Source: Poriferisodalis sp965204195 (GTDB taxonomy: Bacteria > Actinomycetota > Acidimicrobiia > Acidimicrobiales > Poriferisodalaceae). Taken from it: a stretch of DNA of 64,000 nt. Below the pieces are notes generated by a model. That model was not told where the DNA came from and made no database searches. It saw only the letters and a program-made list of their open reading frames with translations. The stretch spans positions 1,488,001-1,552,000 of the forward strand of contig NZ_OZ241975.1 of the NCBI RefSeq assembly GCF_965204195.1, given 5' to 3'. The position numbers were made by a program, and so were the translations under genes. Shown here piece by piece: positions 16,062 to 29,460 of the stretch (the stretch's first letter is position 1; every line of letters starts with the position of its first letter).

Positions 16062-17534
16062 ATGCCTGCTGACGGCACTTCTGCCGACGACTTGCCCCCG
16101 CAACCGATCGGCCCGTCCCGAACCGGCCCCGCCACCCTGTGGCACGGCCGGTTCGCCGGCGCGCCCGCGGATGCCCTCGCAGCGCTCAACGACTCGCTCC
16201 CGTTCGACCAGCGCATGTTCGCCGAGGACATCGCTGCGTCGCGGGCTCACGTGTCGATGCTGGCCGCTGTGGGTCTGCTGAGCGACGGCGAGTGTGATGG
16301 CATCGTCGCGGCCCTCGACGAGGTGGAAACCGAGATCGCCGAGGGCCGTATGGTCTGGGCTCCGACCGATGAGGACATTCACACTGCAGTCGAGCGCCGG
16401 GCAACCGAGCTCTGCGGAGCCGCGGCCAAGATGCACACCGGTCGCAGTCGCAACGACCAGGTCGCGACCGACCTGCGCCTGTGGACTCGCCGTGCGATCG
16501 ATGAGCTGACCGGGCAGTTGCTGGGCCTGGCGAGCACACTGGCCGCCAGGGCGCGAGAGGCGCATTCCTCGGGCCTGCGACTGCCGGGCTACACGCACCT
16601 GCAGCAGGCGCAGCCGGTGGGGCTCGCGCATCACCTGGCCGCGCACGTATGGGCGCTGTTGCGAGACGTGGAGCGTCTCGGCGATGCCAGGCATCGCACG
16701 GATGTCTCGCCGCTCGGAGCCGGCGCACTCGCAGGCTCGACGCTTCCGCTGGATCCTTCGGCGACCGCCGCCGATCTGGGGTTCGCAGCGGTCTTCGAGA
16801 ATTCGCTCGACGCAGTCAGCGATCGCGATTTTGTCGCCGACGCCTTGTTCGCGTTGGCGATGTCGGGGATCCACCTGTCTCGCCTGGGTGAGGAAGTGGT
16901 GCTGTGGTCGAGCGCCGAGTTCGGATTTGTCGTGCTCGACGATGCCTTCGCAACCGGCTCGTCGATGATGCCGCAGAAGAAGAACCCAGATGTCGCGGAG
17001 CTGGCACGCGGCAAGGCCGGACGGTTGATCGGTCACTTGACCGGCCTGCTGGCGACGCTCAAGGGCCTCCCGCTCGCCTACAACAAGGACCTTCAAGAGG
17101 ACAAGGAGCCGTTGTTCGACGCGGTCGACACCGTGCGCTTGGTGGTCTTGGCGCTCGACGGCTTGATGCAGACTGTCGAATTCGATGCAGAGGCCATGGC
17201 GGCGGGCGCCGACGACCCCTTCGCTGCGGCCACCGATCTGGCCGAATGGCTGGTGGCTCGGGGTATGCCCTTCCGCGACGCGCACGGGGTCATTGCCGGG
17301 CTCGTGCGTGAGGCACTAGACGACTCTGAAGTCTCCGAGCGCCCCCATCGCCTGACGGAACTGGTGACCGCCCACCCGGATCTCGGCCCCGAGGCTGCCC
17401 GCCTGCTCGCGCCCGGCGCGGCATACCTCAGCCGCACGACGCCGGGAGCGGGTGGTCCCGACGCCGTGGCCGCACAACTCGAGCGTCTCGACGCTGCACT
17501 CGCCGCGGCCAGCGACGCCCGAGCTGGGCGTTGA
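16062..17534 (+). CDS. argH: Argininosuccinate lyase
   Basis: A 490-residue fumarase/aspartase-superfamily enzyme that splits argininosuccinate into arginine and fumarate. Motifs: TLWHGRFAG near the N-terminus, HTGRSRNDQVATD near residue 125, YTHLQQAQPVGLAHH near 176 (catalytic His), and the superfamily signature GSSMMPQKKNPDVAEL near 302. It starts 12 bp after argR. argG, normally between argR and argH in actinobacteria, is missing here. Confidence 0.95.
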   Translation: MPADGTSADDLPPQPIGPSRTGPATLWHGRFAGAPADALAALNDSLPFDQRMFAEDIAASRAHVSMLAAVGLLSDGECDGIVAALDEVETEIAEGRMVWAPTDEDIHTAVERRATELCGAAAKMHTGRSRNDQVATDLRLWTRRAIDELTGQLLGLASTLAARAREAHSSGLRLPGYTHLQQAQPVGLAHHLAAHVWALLRDVERLGDARHRTDVSPLGAGALAGSTLPLDPSATAADLGFAAVFENSLDAVSDRDFVADALFALAMSGIHLSRLGEEVVLWSSAEFGFVVLDDAFATGSSMMPQKKNPDVAELARGKAGRLIGHLTGLLATLKGLPLAYNKDLQEDKEPLFDAVDTVRLVVLALDGLMQTVEFDAEAMAAGADDPFAAATDLAEWLVARGMPFRDAHGVIAGLVREALDDSEVSERPHRLTELVTAHPDLGPEAARLLAPGAAYLSRTTPGAGGPDAVAAQLERLDAALAAASDARAGR

Positions 17535-18145
17535 CGGTGCCGGCGGGCGACCCTCTGCCGCAGGCGTTCTACGAGCGCCCGGCAACGGAGGTCGCTCCCG
17601 GCCTGATCGGCAAGCTGCTGGTGCACGATCCCGCCAGCACAGACGGACCGCTGCGGGCGGGGCGCATCGTTGAGGTCGAGGCGTACTGCGGCGACAGCGA
17701 TCCTGCGGCACATTCGCGCAGCGGCCCGACGGCTCGCAACGCCTCCATGTTCGGACCGCCAGGACGCCTCTACGTGTACTTGATCTACGGCATGCACTGG
17801 TGCGCGAACGCAGTGTGTGCACCGGCCGGTATCGGCGACGCCGTCCTGTTGCGAGCACTTGAGCCGGTGCAAGGCGGTGATGTCATGGCGGCCCGGCGGA
17901 GTCGCACCGCAGGCGCGGTCGGCGGCAGGGACTTGTGCTCGGGCCCGGCCAAGCTCACTCAGGCATTCGGCATCGACGGTGCCCACGACGGCTGCGACCT
18001 CACAACCGACGGCGGACTCAGCATCCGCGACGATGGCTGGACGGCTGCGGAGATTGTGAGCACGGCGCGCATCGGCATCAGCCGCGGTGCTGAGCTTCCT
18101 TGGCGCTTCTACGACGCTGGCAACCCGCACGTGAGCAGACGGTGA
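17531..18145 (+). CDS. mpg: 3-methyladenine DNA glycosylase (AAG/MPG family)
   Basis: A 204-residue base-excision repair enzyme removing alkylated purines. Family motifs: ATEVAPGLIGKLLVH, IVEVEAYCGDSDPAAHS (catalytic Glu), FGPPGRLYVYLIYGMHWCANAV and the product-site LCSGPAKLTQAFGI. The start is TTG 17531 (overlapping the argH stop) or GTG 17537. In M. tuberculosis mpg likewise sits next to tyrS and an ABC transporter. Confidence 0.92.
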   Translation: MTVPAGDPLPQAFYERPATEVAPGLIGKLLVHDPASTDGPLRAGRIVEVEAYCGDSDPAAHSRSGPTARNASMFGPPGRLYVYLIYGMHWCANAVCAPAGIGDAVLLRALEPVQGGDVMAARRSRTAGAVGGRDLCSGPAKLTQAFGIDGAHDGCDLTTDGGLSIRDDGWTAAEIVSTARIGISRGAELPWRFYDAGNPHVSRR

Positions 18146-18825
18146 GCGTGCGGGGCAGCCATTCGCCGGCGGGCGACAGCGGCGCTCGAGCACCGCGTTG
18201 GCGTGCGGCTGCCCCGGCGGGGAAGCGGCCTGGTTCCTCAGTTGCGCACGCCGGCCTCGCGGCGGCACTTGAGGCTGTGGAGCGATTCGAGCCTCAAGAT
18301 CGCATCCAGGCTCAGCACCGGCGACGATTGGTCGGCTTTGCCGCTCGTCATCCCGATGCACTGCATCGCTCGTGCGAGGTCGGACATCTGACTGCATCGG
18401 CGTGGGTGGTGAACCACGACGCAACAAGGGGTTTGGTGCTGCTGCACCGCAAGATCGGTCGTTGGTTGCAGCCGGGCGGTCATGCCGATGGCGAGGGTTC
18501 CCTCGCGGGGGTCGCCCTGCGCGAAGCCACCGAGGAGACCGGCATCGACGGCCTCCAGGTCTGGACCGAGCCGGTTGACATTGACATGCACCTGTTCGTC
18601 AACCGCAGGCACACCGAGCCTGATCATCTTCACTTCGACGTTCGTTTTCTCATTCGCGCACCACGCCGTGCCGTGACACGCGGCAACCACGAGTCCGAAG
18701 AGCTGCGGTGGGTCGCAGGCGACCAGCTCGACGAGCCGGAACTGGGACTCGACGCCAGCACGCGCCGGCTGGCTCGATATGGCTTCGACCTCGCCCGCAC
18801 CTTGAGGCAACACAGCGACGAGTAG
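18142..18825 (+). CDS. Nudix hydrolase
   Basis: A 227-residue protein whose GTG overlaps the mpg TGA. The Nudix box GGHADGEGSLAGVALREATEETGI spans about residues 115-138. The GGHxDG... form without the usual first Glu is typical of one common subfamily, and the REATEET metal-binding Glu residues are intact. The N-terminal 40 residues are Arg/Ala-rich and probably disordered. It hydrolyses a nucleoside diphosphate linked to another moiety; the substrate is unknown. In M. tuberculosis a Nudix gene lies between pyrG and xerD; here that place is empty, so this may be the relocated equivalent or an unrelated member. Confidence 0.85.
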   Translation: MSVRGSHSPAGDSGARAPRWRAAAPAGKRPGSSVAHAGLAAALEAVERFEPQDRIQAQHRRRLVGFAARHPDALHRSCEVGHLTASAWVVNHDATRGLVLLHRKIGRWLQPGGHADGEGSLAGVALREATEETGIDGLQVWTEPVDIDMHLFVNRRHTEPDHLHFDVRFLIRAPRRAVTRGNHESEELRWVAGDQLDEPELGLDASTRRLARYGFDLARTLRQHSDE

Positions 18826-18844
18826 GCGCGTTGCTGGCGGCGCG

Positions 18845-18850
18845 TACGGT
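18845..18850 (+). promoter_or_regulatory. -10 box for the small membrane gene at 18857
   Basis: TACGGT, then six bases, then GTG 18857. This spacing suggests a leaderless transcript. Confidence 0.4.
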
Positions 18851-18856
18851 GGCTAC

Positions 18857-19105
18857 GTGCATCAGGTGCTGCTGCTGGTCGAGAACATCGTCCTGCTGCT
18901 GTGCGGTCTGGTGCTGGGCTGGATCGCCGTCACCTTCCTGCCGGGCTCGGTGCTGCCGGTGATCGCTGTCACCGTTGTCTTGGCCGCCGGCGGACGGCTG
19001 CTGTTCAATGGCACGTTCTGGACAGCAGGAATCGGCTTCCTCGTCGCAGGCATCGCCGGTGCCGGGTTCTACATCGCGGACGCCGTGACATCGCTGGGCG
19101 GCTGA
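18857..19105 (+). CDS. Small membrane protein of unknown function
   Basis: 82 residues with three hydrophobic segments (about 4-28, 30-47 and 54-74), so a small integral membrane protein with very short loops. No family recognised. The GTG start is supported by the TACGGT box six bases upstream. It follows the Nudix gene by 31 bp on the same strand. Confidence 0.6.
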   Translation: MHQVLLLVENIVLLLCGLVLGWIAVTFLPGSVLPVIAVTVVLAAGGRLLFNGTFWTAGIGFLVAGIAGAGFYIADAVTSLGG

Positions 19106-19158
19106 AGGCATCGCCCGCTCCGTGCTTTGCGCTCTTGATCCTCATTCTGCATATGACA

Positions 19159-19197
19159 GCGTTCACGGGCCGCTTGGGCCCGGGGCTCAGCCTCTGG
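19159..19197 (+). repeat. Decayed third copy of the 70-bp gltB repeat
   Basis: The CACGGGCCGCT core, a GGGCC tail and the GCTCAGCCTCTGG end of the repeat are recognisable, but the middle is deleted and the left part is unlike the others. It lies between two small genes. Confidence 0.5.
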
Positions 19198-19217
19198 GCC
19201 GCACGCGGCGGCACCGG

Positions 19218-19223
19218 TAGCGT
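19218..19223 (+). promoter_or_regulatory. -10 box for the gene at 19230
   Basis: TAGCGT followed by six bases and GTG 19230, the leaderless arrangement. Confidence 0.4.
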
Positions 19224-19229
19224 GGCCGG

Positions 19230-19550
19230 GTGGACCTCGGCGCTGTGCTGATCGCCGCAGCCGCTGTGGCGGCGCTGATCATGGCCGGTGGAATTGTCGA
19301 CATCCTGCGGCTGGGTCGCGATCGGTTTCAGCTGGCCGGCAAGCGTCGTTGGCACTGGGTCCTGCTGATCATCTACAGCGGTCCGTTGGGCGTCCTGCTG
19401 TACGCAGCAGCGGTGCGGCCACAGGTCAGCCATCCCGAGCGCTACGCCGATGAGGGCATCGACGTTCCTGCCGGTGACCCCGTCGCTGACCGAGCCGACA
19501 ACGCCGCCAGCAGTCACGGCAGTGCAGCGGTCGGCGGCCACACAAGATGA
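19230..19550 (+). CDS. Small membrane protein, PLD nuclease N-terminal-like
   Basis: 106 residues. Two membrane segments (about 4-25 and 42-62) flank a basic GRDRFQLAGKRRWHW loop, and a polar tail of about 40 residues follows. The KRRWHWVLLIIYSGPLGVLLY pattern resembles the PLDc_N family of short membrane proteins (function unknown). Its stop overlaps the start of the ABC transporter ATPase, so it is likely cotranscribed with the exporter. Confidence 0.6.
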   Translation: MDLGAVLIAAAAVAALIMAGGIVDILRLGRDRFQLAGKRRWHWVLLIIYSGPLGVLLYAAAVRPQVSHPERYADEGIDVPAGDPVADRADNAASSHGSAAVGGHTR

Positions 19551-20545
19551 GCGACGAGGCACACCTCGCCATCGAGGTCACCCAGCTCCGCAAGCGATAC
19601 GGGGAAGTCGAGGCGGTCGCCGGCGTCGACCTGTCGGTCGCGACCGGCGAGGTCGTGGCCTTCCTGGGTCCCAACGGGGCCGGCAAGACCACGACAGTCG
19701 AGATCCTCGAAGCCCTCCGCACCCGAACGTCTGGGGACGTGCAGGTGCTGGGCGTCGATCCGGCGGAGGCCACCGCCGACTGGAGGGAGCGCATCGGGGT
19801 CGTTCTGCAAGGGGCCAAGCATGAGGGCGACTTCACCGCTGCGGAGATTGTGACGATGTGGTCGGCGTACTACCGATCGCCCCGGCCGACCGCCGAGGTA
19901 TTGGAGCTTGTCGGTCTTGCCGAGGCGGCCGGAACCCGCACTCGCCGTTTGTCGGGAGGGCAGCAACAGCGCCTGGCTGTAGCGCTCGCCCTCGTGGGCG
20001 ACCCTGAGCTCGTCTTCCTGGATGAGCCAACAACCGGTTTCGACCCGGCTGCTCGCCGCGAGGCGTGGCAAACCATCGACGGTCTGCGGTCGCTGGGCGT
20101 GACCGTGCTGCTGACCACCCACTACATGGACGAGGCTGACCACCTGGCTGACCGCATCGTGGTGATCTCGCGGGGTCGCATCGTGGCCGACGGCACTGCT
20201 CCCGAACTGGCGGCACAAGTCGCCATGCCATCGCACGTCAGCTGGGATGCCGCAGAGCTGAGCCCTGTGGCGCTGCCTGATCGGCTGCGAGACCTGCTCC
20301 GCGGTGACGATGCGTCGGTGCGGGCTCGGGCCGCTGCAGGCACAGCTATCGCCGAGCGGCAGATCGAGCGAGAAGTCGAACGGTTCGCGCTCGTCACGCG
20401 TGATGTCGGCGAGGTAGTGCGCGATCTGCTCGCTGCCGCCGAGGCCGCCGGGACCCCGCTCGACTCACTGGCTGTGCAGCCGCCGACGCTGGAGGACACG
20501 TACCTGGCACTGACTGGAGACACATCTTCGGGAGAGGGTTCATGA
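19547..20545 (+). CDS. ABC transporter ATP-binding protein (ABC-2 exporter type)
   Basis: A 332-residue ATPase. Walker A GPNGAGKTTTVEIL near residue 43, signature LSGGQQQRLAVALAL near 138, Walker B LVFLDEPTTGFDPAARRE near 157 and H-loop TTHYMDEADHLADR near 187. The C-terminal 100 residues are the usual DrrA-type accessory region. It powers the permease encoded next. M. tuberculosis has a like pair (Rv1687c-Rv1686c) beside mpg. The substrate is unknown; such exporters move lipids, peptides or drugs. Confidence 0.9.
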   Translation: MSDEAHLAIEVTQLRKRYGEVEAVAGVDLSVATGEVVAFLGPNGAGKTTTVEILEALRTRTSGDVQVLGVDPAEATADWRERIGVVLQGAKHEGDFTAAEIVTMWSAYYRSPRPTAEVLELVGLAEAAGTRTRRLSGGQQQRLAVALALVGDPELVFLDEPTTGFDPAARREAWQTIDGLRSLGVTVLLTTHYMDEADHLADRIVVISRGRIVADGTAPELAAQVAMPSHVSWDAAELSPVALPDRLRDLLRGDDASVRARAAAGTAIAERQIEREVERFALVTRDVGEVVRDLLAAAEAAGTPLDSLAVQPPTLEDTYLALTGDTSSGEGS

Positions 20546-21309
20546 CCCGCCTGGGGCAGCTGCGCAGCGAGGCGCGATTCAACTTGTTGGGCTTCGGGCG
20601 CAGCCCGGCGGCCACCTTCTTCACAGTGGTCCTGCCGATCATCTTCCTGGTGATCTTCACCTCGATCTTCGGCAACGAGATCATCAGCTCGACCGGAGCG
20701 CGCGTCGCAACCGTGTACGTCCCCGGGATCCTGGCGCTGGCACTGGTCTCGGCCAACTTCATGAACGCCGCCATCGTCACGGTCATCAAGCGCGAGAGCG
20801 GCGTGCTCAAAGCCATGCGGGCGACGCCGCTGCCGCCGTGGGTCTATGTGGGCGGGCAGGTCGCCGCATCGTTGGTGCTGACCGTATTGATGACAGCGCT
20901 GGTGATCGGCATCGGCTGGCTCGGCTACAGCGTCGAGGTCCAGCCGGGTGCCGTGCCGAGCCTGCTCATCACGCTCGGGGTGGGCGCCGCGGCGTTTTCG
21001 GCCTTGGGGCTCGCCATCACATGCGTGTGCCCCAGCGAGCAGGCAGCTCCGGCGATCACGAACATGTGCGTGCTGCCGCTGTACTTCGTTTCCGACGTGT
21101 TCATCCCGTCGGACGGGGCACCGCGCTGGATGACCCTCATCGGTGACGTGTTCCCCATCAAGCACCTGGCTGTTGCGCTAGGACGCACCTTCGACCCATT
21201 CAGCGAAGGCGTGCCGATGCCGGCGTGGCACTGGTTGGTCCTCGGGGTGTGGGGCGTGTTCGGGGTGCTGGTCACCGTGCGCTTCTTCCGCTGGACGCCT
21301 CGCAACTAG
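20542..21309 (+). CDS. ABC-2 type transporter permease
   Basis: A 255-residue integral membrane protein with about six hydrophobic segments, starting with FFTVVLPIIFLVIFTSIFG (about 28-46), and an RATPLPPWVYVGGQ coupling loop near 95. The VLPLYFVSDVFIPSDGAPRWM segment near 180 is typical of ABC-2 permeases. Its ATG overlaps the ATPase stop (ATGA). It forms the exporter with the preceding gene. Confidence 0.88.
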   Translation: MTRLGQLRSEARFNLLGFGRSPAATFFTVVLPIIFLVIFTSIFGNEIISSTGARVATVYVPGILALALVSANFMNAAIVTVIKRESGVLKAMRATPLPPWVYVGGQVAASLVLTVLMTALVIGIGWLGYSVEVQPGAVPSLLITLGVGAAAFSALGLAITCVCPSEQAAPAITNMCVLPLYFVSDVFIPSDGAPRWMTLIGDVFPIKHLAVALGRTFDPFSEGVPMPAWHWLVLGVWGVFGVLVTVRFFRWTPRN

Positions 21310-21350
21310 CCAGGGGTCTCGCGGCGCTGGCTGTCCGGCAGACTGGCGGT

Positions 21351-22622
21351 GTGGACGTGCTGGCCGACCTTGAGGCGCGTGGACTGATCCATCAGACAAC
21401 GGACCGCCGGGCGCTCGCGCAGCGCCTGGAGTCCGGACCGATCACGGTGTATTGCGGCTTCGACCCCACCGCCGCGAGCCTTCATGTGGGCAATCTCATG
21501 GGGCTGCTGACGCTCCGGCGGCTGCAGCTAGGAGGGCATCGCCCCATCGCGCTGGCCGGAGGCGCAACGGGCATGGTCGGTGATCCCAGCGGACGCTCGA
21601 CCGAGCGAAACCTGCTCGATGATGACGCACTGGCCAGCAATCTCGAGGGAATCGTGCCGCAGCTGCGCCAGTTCCTCGACTTCGATGACGGACCCTGCTC
21701 GGCGCGGCTCTTGGACAACCGTGCGTGGACCGTCGGCATCGGCGTCCTCGACTTCCTGCGAGACGTCGGCAAGCACGTCACCGTGCAGCAGATGGTGGGC
21801 AAGGAATCGGTCCGCAACCGCCTCGACGAGGGCGATGGGCTGTCCTACACCGAATTCAGCTACATGCTGCTGCAGGCGTACGACTACTTGTGGCTGGCGG
21901 AAAACGTCGAGTGCGAACTGCAGGTCGGCGGCTCGGACCAGTGGGGCAACATCGTGCTCGGCATCGACCTGATCCGCCGCCGGCTGGGACTCGCTGCGCA
22001 CGCGCTGACCTGGCCGTTGCTCGCGCGCAGCGACGGCAGCAAGTACGGCAAGACGGCGGGCGGCGAGACGCTGTGGCTCAGCGCGGATGCCATGAGTCCG
22101 TACCGCTTCTACCAAGCGTGGATCGGCGTCGACGATGTCGACATTGCGAAGCTGTTGGCCCAGCTCACGTTCCTCGAGATGGCCGAGGTGGCCGAGATCG
22201 CTGCTGCACACGAGGCCGACCCCGGGCGGCGCGAGGGGCAGCGGCGTCTCGCGGCCGAGATCACGAGCATCGTGCATGGCGACGCTGCGGCCGCGGCTGC
22301 AGCCGGTGCCAGCGAGGTGCTGTTCGGCGGGACGGCGTCGCTGAGCGAGGTGTCGGCGCCTGCGCTGGCGTTCGTGGCCACGGAAGTTCCCTCGGCCCCG
22401 CTGCGGGCGCTCGATGCGTCTGTCGTGGATGTGCTGGTCGATGCCGAATTGGCCCAGAGCCGCAGCGAAGCGCGCAGGGCATTGGCCGAGGGCAGCGTGT
22501 ACATCAACGGGGATCGCACCAGTGATCCCGACCGTCTCATCGGCGCGAACGACCTGCTGTACGGCCGCTATGTGCTGCTGCGGCGCGGCAAGAAGCGCTG
22601 GCATGTCGCGACTGCTCCCTGA
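21351..22622 (+). CDS. tyrS: Tyrosyl-tRNA synthetase
   Basis: A 423-residue class I synthetase charging tRNA-Tyr. The HIGH-type motif is FDPTAASLHVGNLMG near residue 37, the tyrosine site includes YDYLWL and QVGGSDQWGNIVLG near 190, and the KMSKS loop has the form KYGKT, normal for bacterial TyrRS. A C-terminal S4 domain (RRALAEGSVYINGDR) closes the protein. GTG 21351 gives the expected N-terminus. It begins 41 bp after the ABC permease and precedes the rRNA operon. Confidence 0.95.
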   Translation: MDVLADLEARGLIHQTTDRRALAQRLESGPITVYCGFDPTAASLHVGNLMGLLTLRRLQLGGHRPIALAGGATGMVGDPSGRSTERNLLDDDALASNLEGIVPQLRQFLDFDDGPCSARLLDNRAWTVGIGVLDFLRDVGKHVTVQQMVGKESVRNRLDEGDGLSYTEFSYMLLQAYDYLWLAENVECELQVGGSDQWGNIVLGIDLIRRRLGLAAHALTWPLLARSDGSKYGKTAGGETLWLSADAMSPYRFYQAWIGVDDVDIAKLLAQLTFLEMAEVAEIAAAHEADPGRREGQRRLAAEITSIVHGDAAAAAAAGASEVLFGGTASLSEVSAPALAFVATEVPSAPLRALDASVVDVLVDAELAQSRSEARRALAEGSVYINGDRTSDPDRLIGANDLLYGRYVLLRRGKKRWHVATAP

Positions 22623-22660
22623 ATCCTGCGCGATCGCGCCAAATCTGCTGCTGAGGGTGG

Positions 22661-22689
22661 TTGCGGAGGTGGGTCGGCCGCTGTAGTCT
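22661..22689 (+). promoter_or_regulatory. rRNA operon promoter
   Basis: -35 TTGCGG (22661-22666), exactly 17 bases of spacer, -10 TAGTCT (22684-22689). It lies 38 bp after tyrS and about 425 bp before 16S. It is the best promoter match in this gap. Confidence 0.65.
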
Positions 22690-23113
22690 CGTGCGTCCCC
22701 CTCAGGGGCGGAAATGCCGTCCAGAGGGGTCCGACACCTCCGGCGGCGTCACCCGCAGCACTCCTTTGCAGAGGGCAGCGGCAGGCGCCGATCGAGTGTC
22801 AGCTGCCGGCGGATTCGCCTCAGCAGCGCTCCTTGACAACAGAACAGAGGACGAAAACGCCAGTGCGGGCGATCGGCTGCTGGATTCCAGCCGCTGGTCG
22901 AACCACACAGCCGGTCCGCGGTCAACCCATGACCGAGGACCAACTTGTTCGTGCCGTCTCATCGGGCTCGCCTCGCGCGAATCCACATGCGACGGTGCAC
23001 CAATTCCAGCCAGTCGCCGCAGGAAGAGGGATGTCCCTCGGATCGTGGCACAGGCTCTTCGATCGTGCCTGCGATCGACCGCGGCTCTGCCGTACGACAT
23101 CGCGGGCTTGATC
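22690..23113 (+). other. rRNA operon leader with the left arm of the 16S processing stem
   Basis: No gene is seen in this stretch. Positions 22823-22853 are complementary to 24760-24790 in the spacer after 16S: 28 Watson-Crick pairs, one G-U and two mismatches over 31 bases. That is the long stem enclosing pre-16S that RNase III cuts. The TTGACA at 22834 is inside this stem and has no -10, so it is not read as a promoter. Confidence 0.7.
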
Positions 23114-27999
<4,886 letters not shown>

Positions 28000-28075
28000 G
28001 GTACTCAGCCTTGAGGAAGCGCACCCGAGCGTGTGCTGCTCGTGCATCGCGTGCAGGAGTCTGCACCGACAGATC

Positions 28076-28191
<116 letters not shown>

Positions 28192-28196
28192 ACCCT

Positions 28197-28226
28197 GAAC
28201 CCCCGTCGTGTTTGCGGCGGGGGTTC
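28197..28226 (+). terminator. Terminator of the rRNA operon
   Basis: GAACCCCCGTCG (28197-28208) pairs with CGGCGGGGGTTC (28215-28226) as a 12-bp stem with one G-U pair and a six-base TGTTTG loop, followed by TTCGCGCTT. It begins six bases after 5S. Confidence 0.85.
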
Positions 28227-28242
28227 TTCGCGCTTGCGGGCC

Positions 28243-28248
28243 TACCCT
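28243..28248 (+). promoter_or_regulatory. -10 box of the TPR protein gene
   Basis: TACCCT, six bases, then GTG 28255. It lies just after the rRNA terminator, giving the next gene its own, probably leaderless, transcript. Confidence 0.45.
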
Positions 28249-28254
28249 CGTGGG

Positions 28255-29319
28255 GTGACGCAGAACCGGCGCCCGCCTCGCAAACCGACGCGCGGGCGAC
28301 CCGATCGCGACCGTGGCCAGCGGCAGGATCGAAGCCGTCGCGGTCAGCCTGATCGTGGTCCCCGGGGCCGTTCTGATGGCGATGATCAACAGCGTCGCGA
28401 TCGCGGTCGGCGGCCCCAGCAGCGCCGCTCGGACGCTCCGCGGCGACCCGATAAGCCCGTCGACGAGGTGGCATCCCGGGCGGCTCGCCGCACCGACTGG
28501 GGTGGGGTGGCCCGCAAAGGCGCATCGGTGCTGCGGCCGATTCCCGGCGCCGACCGGGGCGACGCCTACGCGGCAAAGGTGCCTGAGCGCCAGAGCCCGC
28601 GACCTCAGCAGCCACCGCCGCCCGAGCGCGCCAAGCATGCGCCGCAGGACGCACCGCGCCGTCGTCGCTCCAAGGTGCGACTTGAGGTTCCTCAGCTCGA
28701 TCCGGTCGGCGTGCGGGGCATGCCATCGGCAGAACAGCAGCGACTGGCGCAGCGATTGCGCGAGGCAGGGGAGGACTTCCTGGCTGAGCGCTTCGGGGAT
28801 GCCCTCACGACGCTGCGGCCGCTGGCATCACGCTATGCCGCCATTGCCGAAGTGCAGGAGCTGTACGGCCTGACGCTGTACCGACTCGGCCGATGGACTG
28901 CTGCGTCGCACCGGCTCGAACAGTACGAGCAGCTGACGGGAGCGGTCGATCAGCTGCCGGTGCTCGCGGATTGCTACCGGGCGCTCGGACGGCTCAACGA
29001 GGTGCACGACGTGTGGGATCGGCTGAGGCACGCCGATCCTGATGCCCAGACGATCACGGAGGGACGGATCGTGGCAGCCGGAGCGCTAGCCGATGAAGGC
29101 AGGCCGCGTGATGCCATTCGCCTGCTTGAGGCGGGTCCGTTGCGTCCTAAGCGGCCCAAGGAGCATCACCTGCGGCTGTGGTACGCGCTAGCGGACCTGT
29201 ACGACCGGGTCGGAGACCTCCAGCGGGCCAGGCGTGGATTCGCCCGGATCGCGGATGTCGATCCCGGCTTCGTGGACGTCGAGGATCGGCTTGCAGCGCT
29301 CGGCAGCCACGACAGCTGA
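28255..29319 (+). CDS. TPR-like protein with Arg-rich N-terminus
   Basis: 354 residues. The first 140 or so are very rich in Arg, Gln, Asp and Pro and look disordered and nucleic-acid-binding-like. From about 155 on there are helical tetratricopeptide-type repeats (AEERFGDALTTLRPLASRY-like, VQELYGLTLYRLGRWTAAS, LPVLADCYRALGRLNEVHDVW, HLRLWYALADLYDRVGDLQRA). It probably scaffolds protein contacts. M. tuberculosis has a TPR protein (Rv1691) at the matching place between tyrS and tlyA. The GTG is supported by the TACCCT box. Confidence 0.75.
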   Translation: MTQNRRPPRKPTRGRPDRDRGQRQDRSRRGQPDRGPRGRSDGDDQQRRDRGRRPQQRRSDAPRRPDKPVDEVASRAARRTDWGGVARKGASVLRPIPGADRGDAYAAKVPERQSPRPQQPPPPERAKHAPQDAPRRRRSKVRLEVPQLDPVGVRGMPSAEQQRLAQRLREAGEDFLAERFGDALTTLRPLASRYAAIAEVQELYGLTLYRLGRWTAASHRLEQYEQLTGAVDQLPVLADCYRALGRLNEVHDVWDRLRHADPDAQTITEGRIVAAGALADEGRPRDAIRLLEAGPLRPKRPKEHHLRLWYALADLYDRVGDLQRARRGFARIADVDPGFVDVEDRLAALGSHDS

Positions 29320-29460
29320 CGAGCTGTTCCGGGTCAGCCTTCTCGCGGAACCGCGCGGATAGAGTGAGTCCGTCATTCGGCGTGCGCCGCCCCCCGTACC
29401 AGTCCCTGGTACCAGCTCCAAGACCGGTGCCGTCAGATAATGCGAGGCGAACCGTACATC

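Noticed and set aside
18485..18556. Degenerate Nudix box in the hydrolase after mpg
   Set aside because: The first Glu is not at the canonical place, but the GGHxDG form is standard for one Nudix subfamily and the REATEET core is intact.
21351..22622. Missing KMSKS motif in tyrS
   Set aside because: Bacterial TyrRS normally uses a K-F/Y-G-K-T form, which is present.
22834..22839. TTGACA as a second rRNA promoter
   Set aside because: No -10 at proper distance, and it is part of the 16S processing stem.
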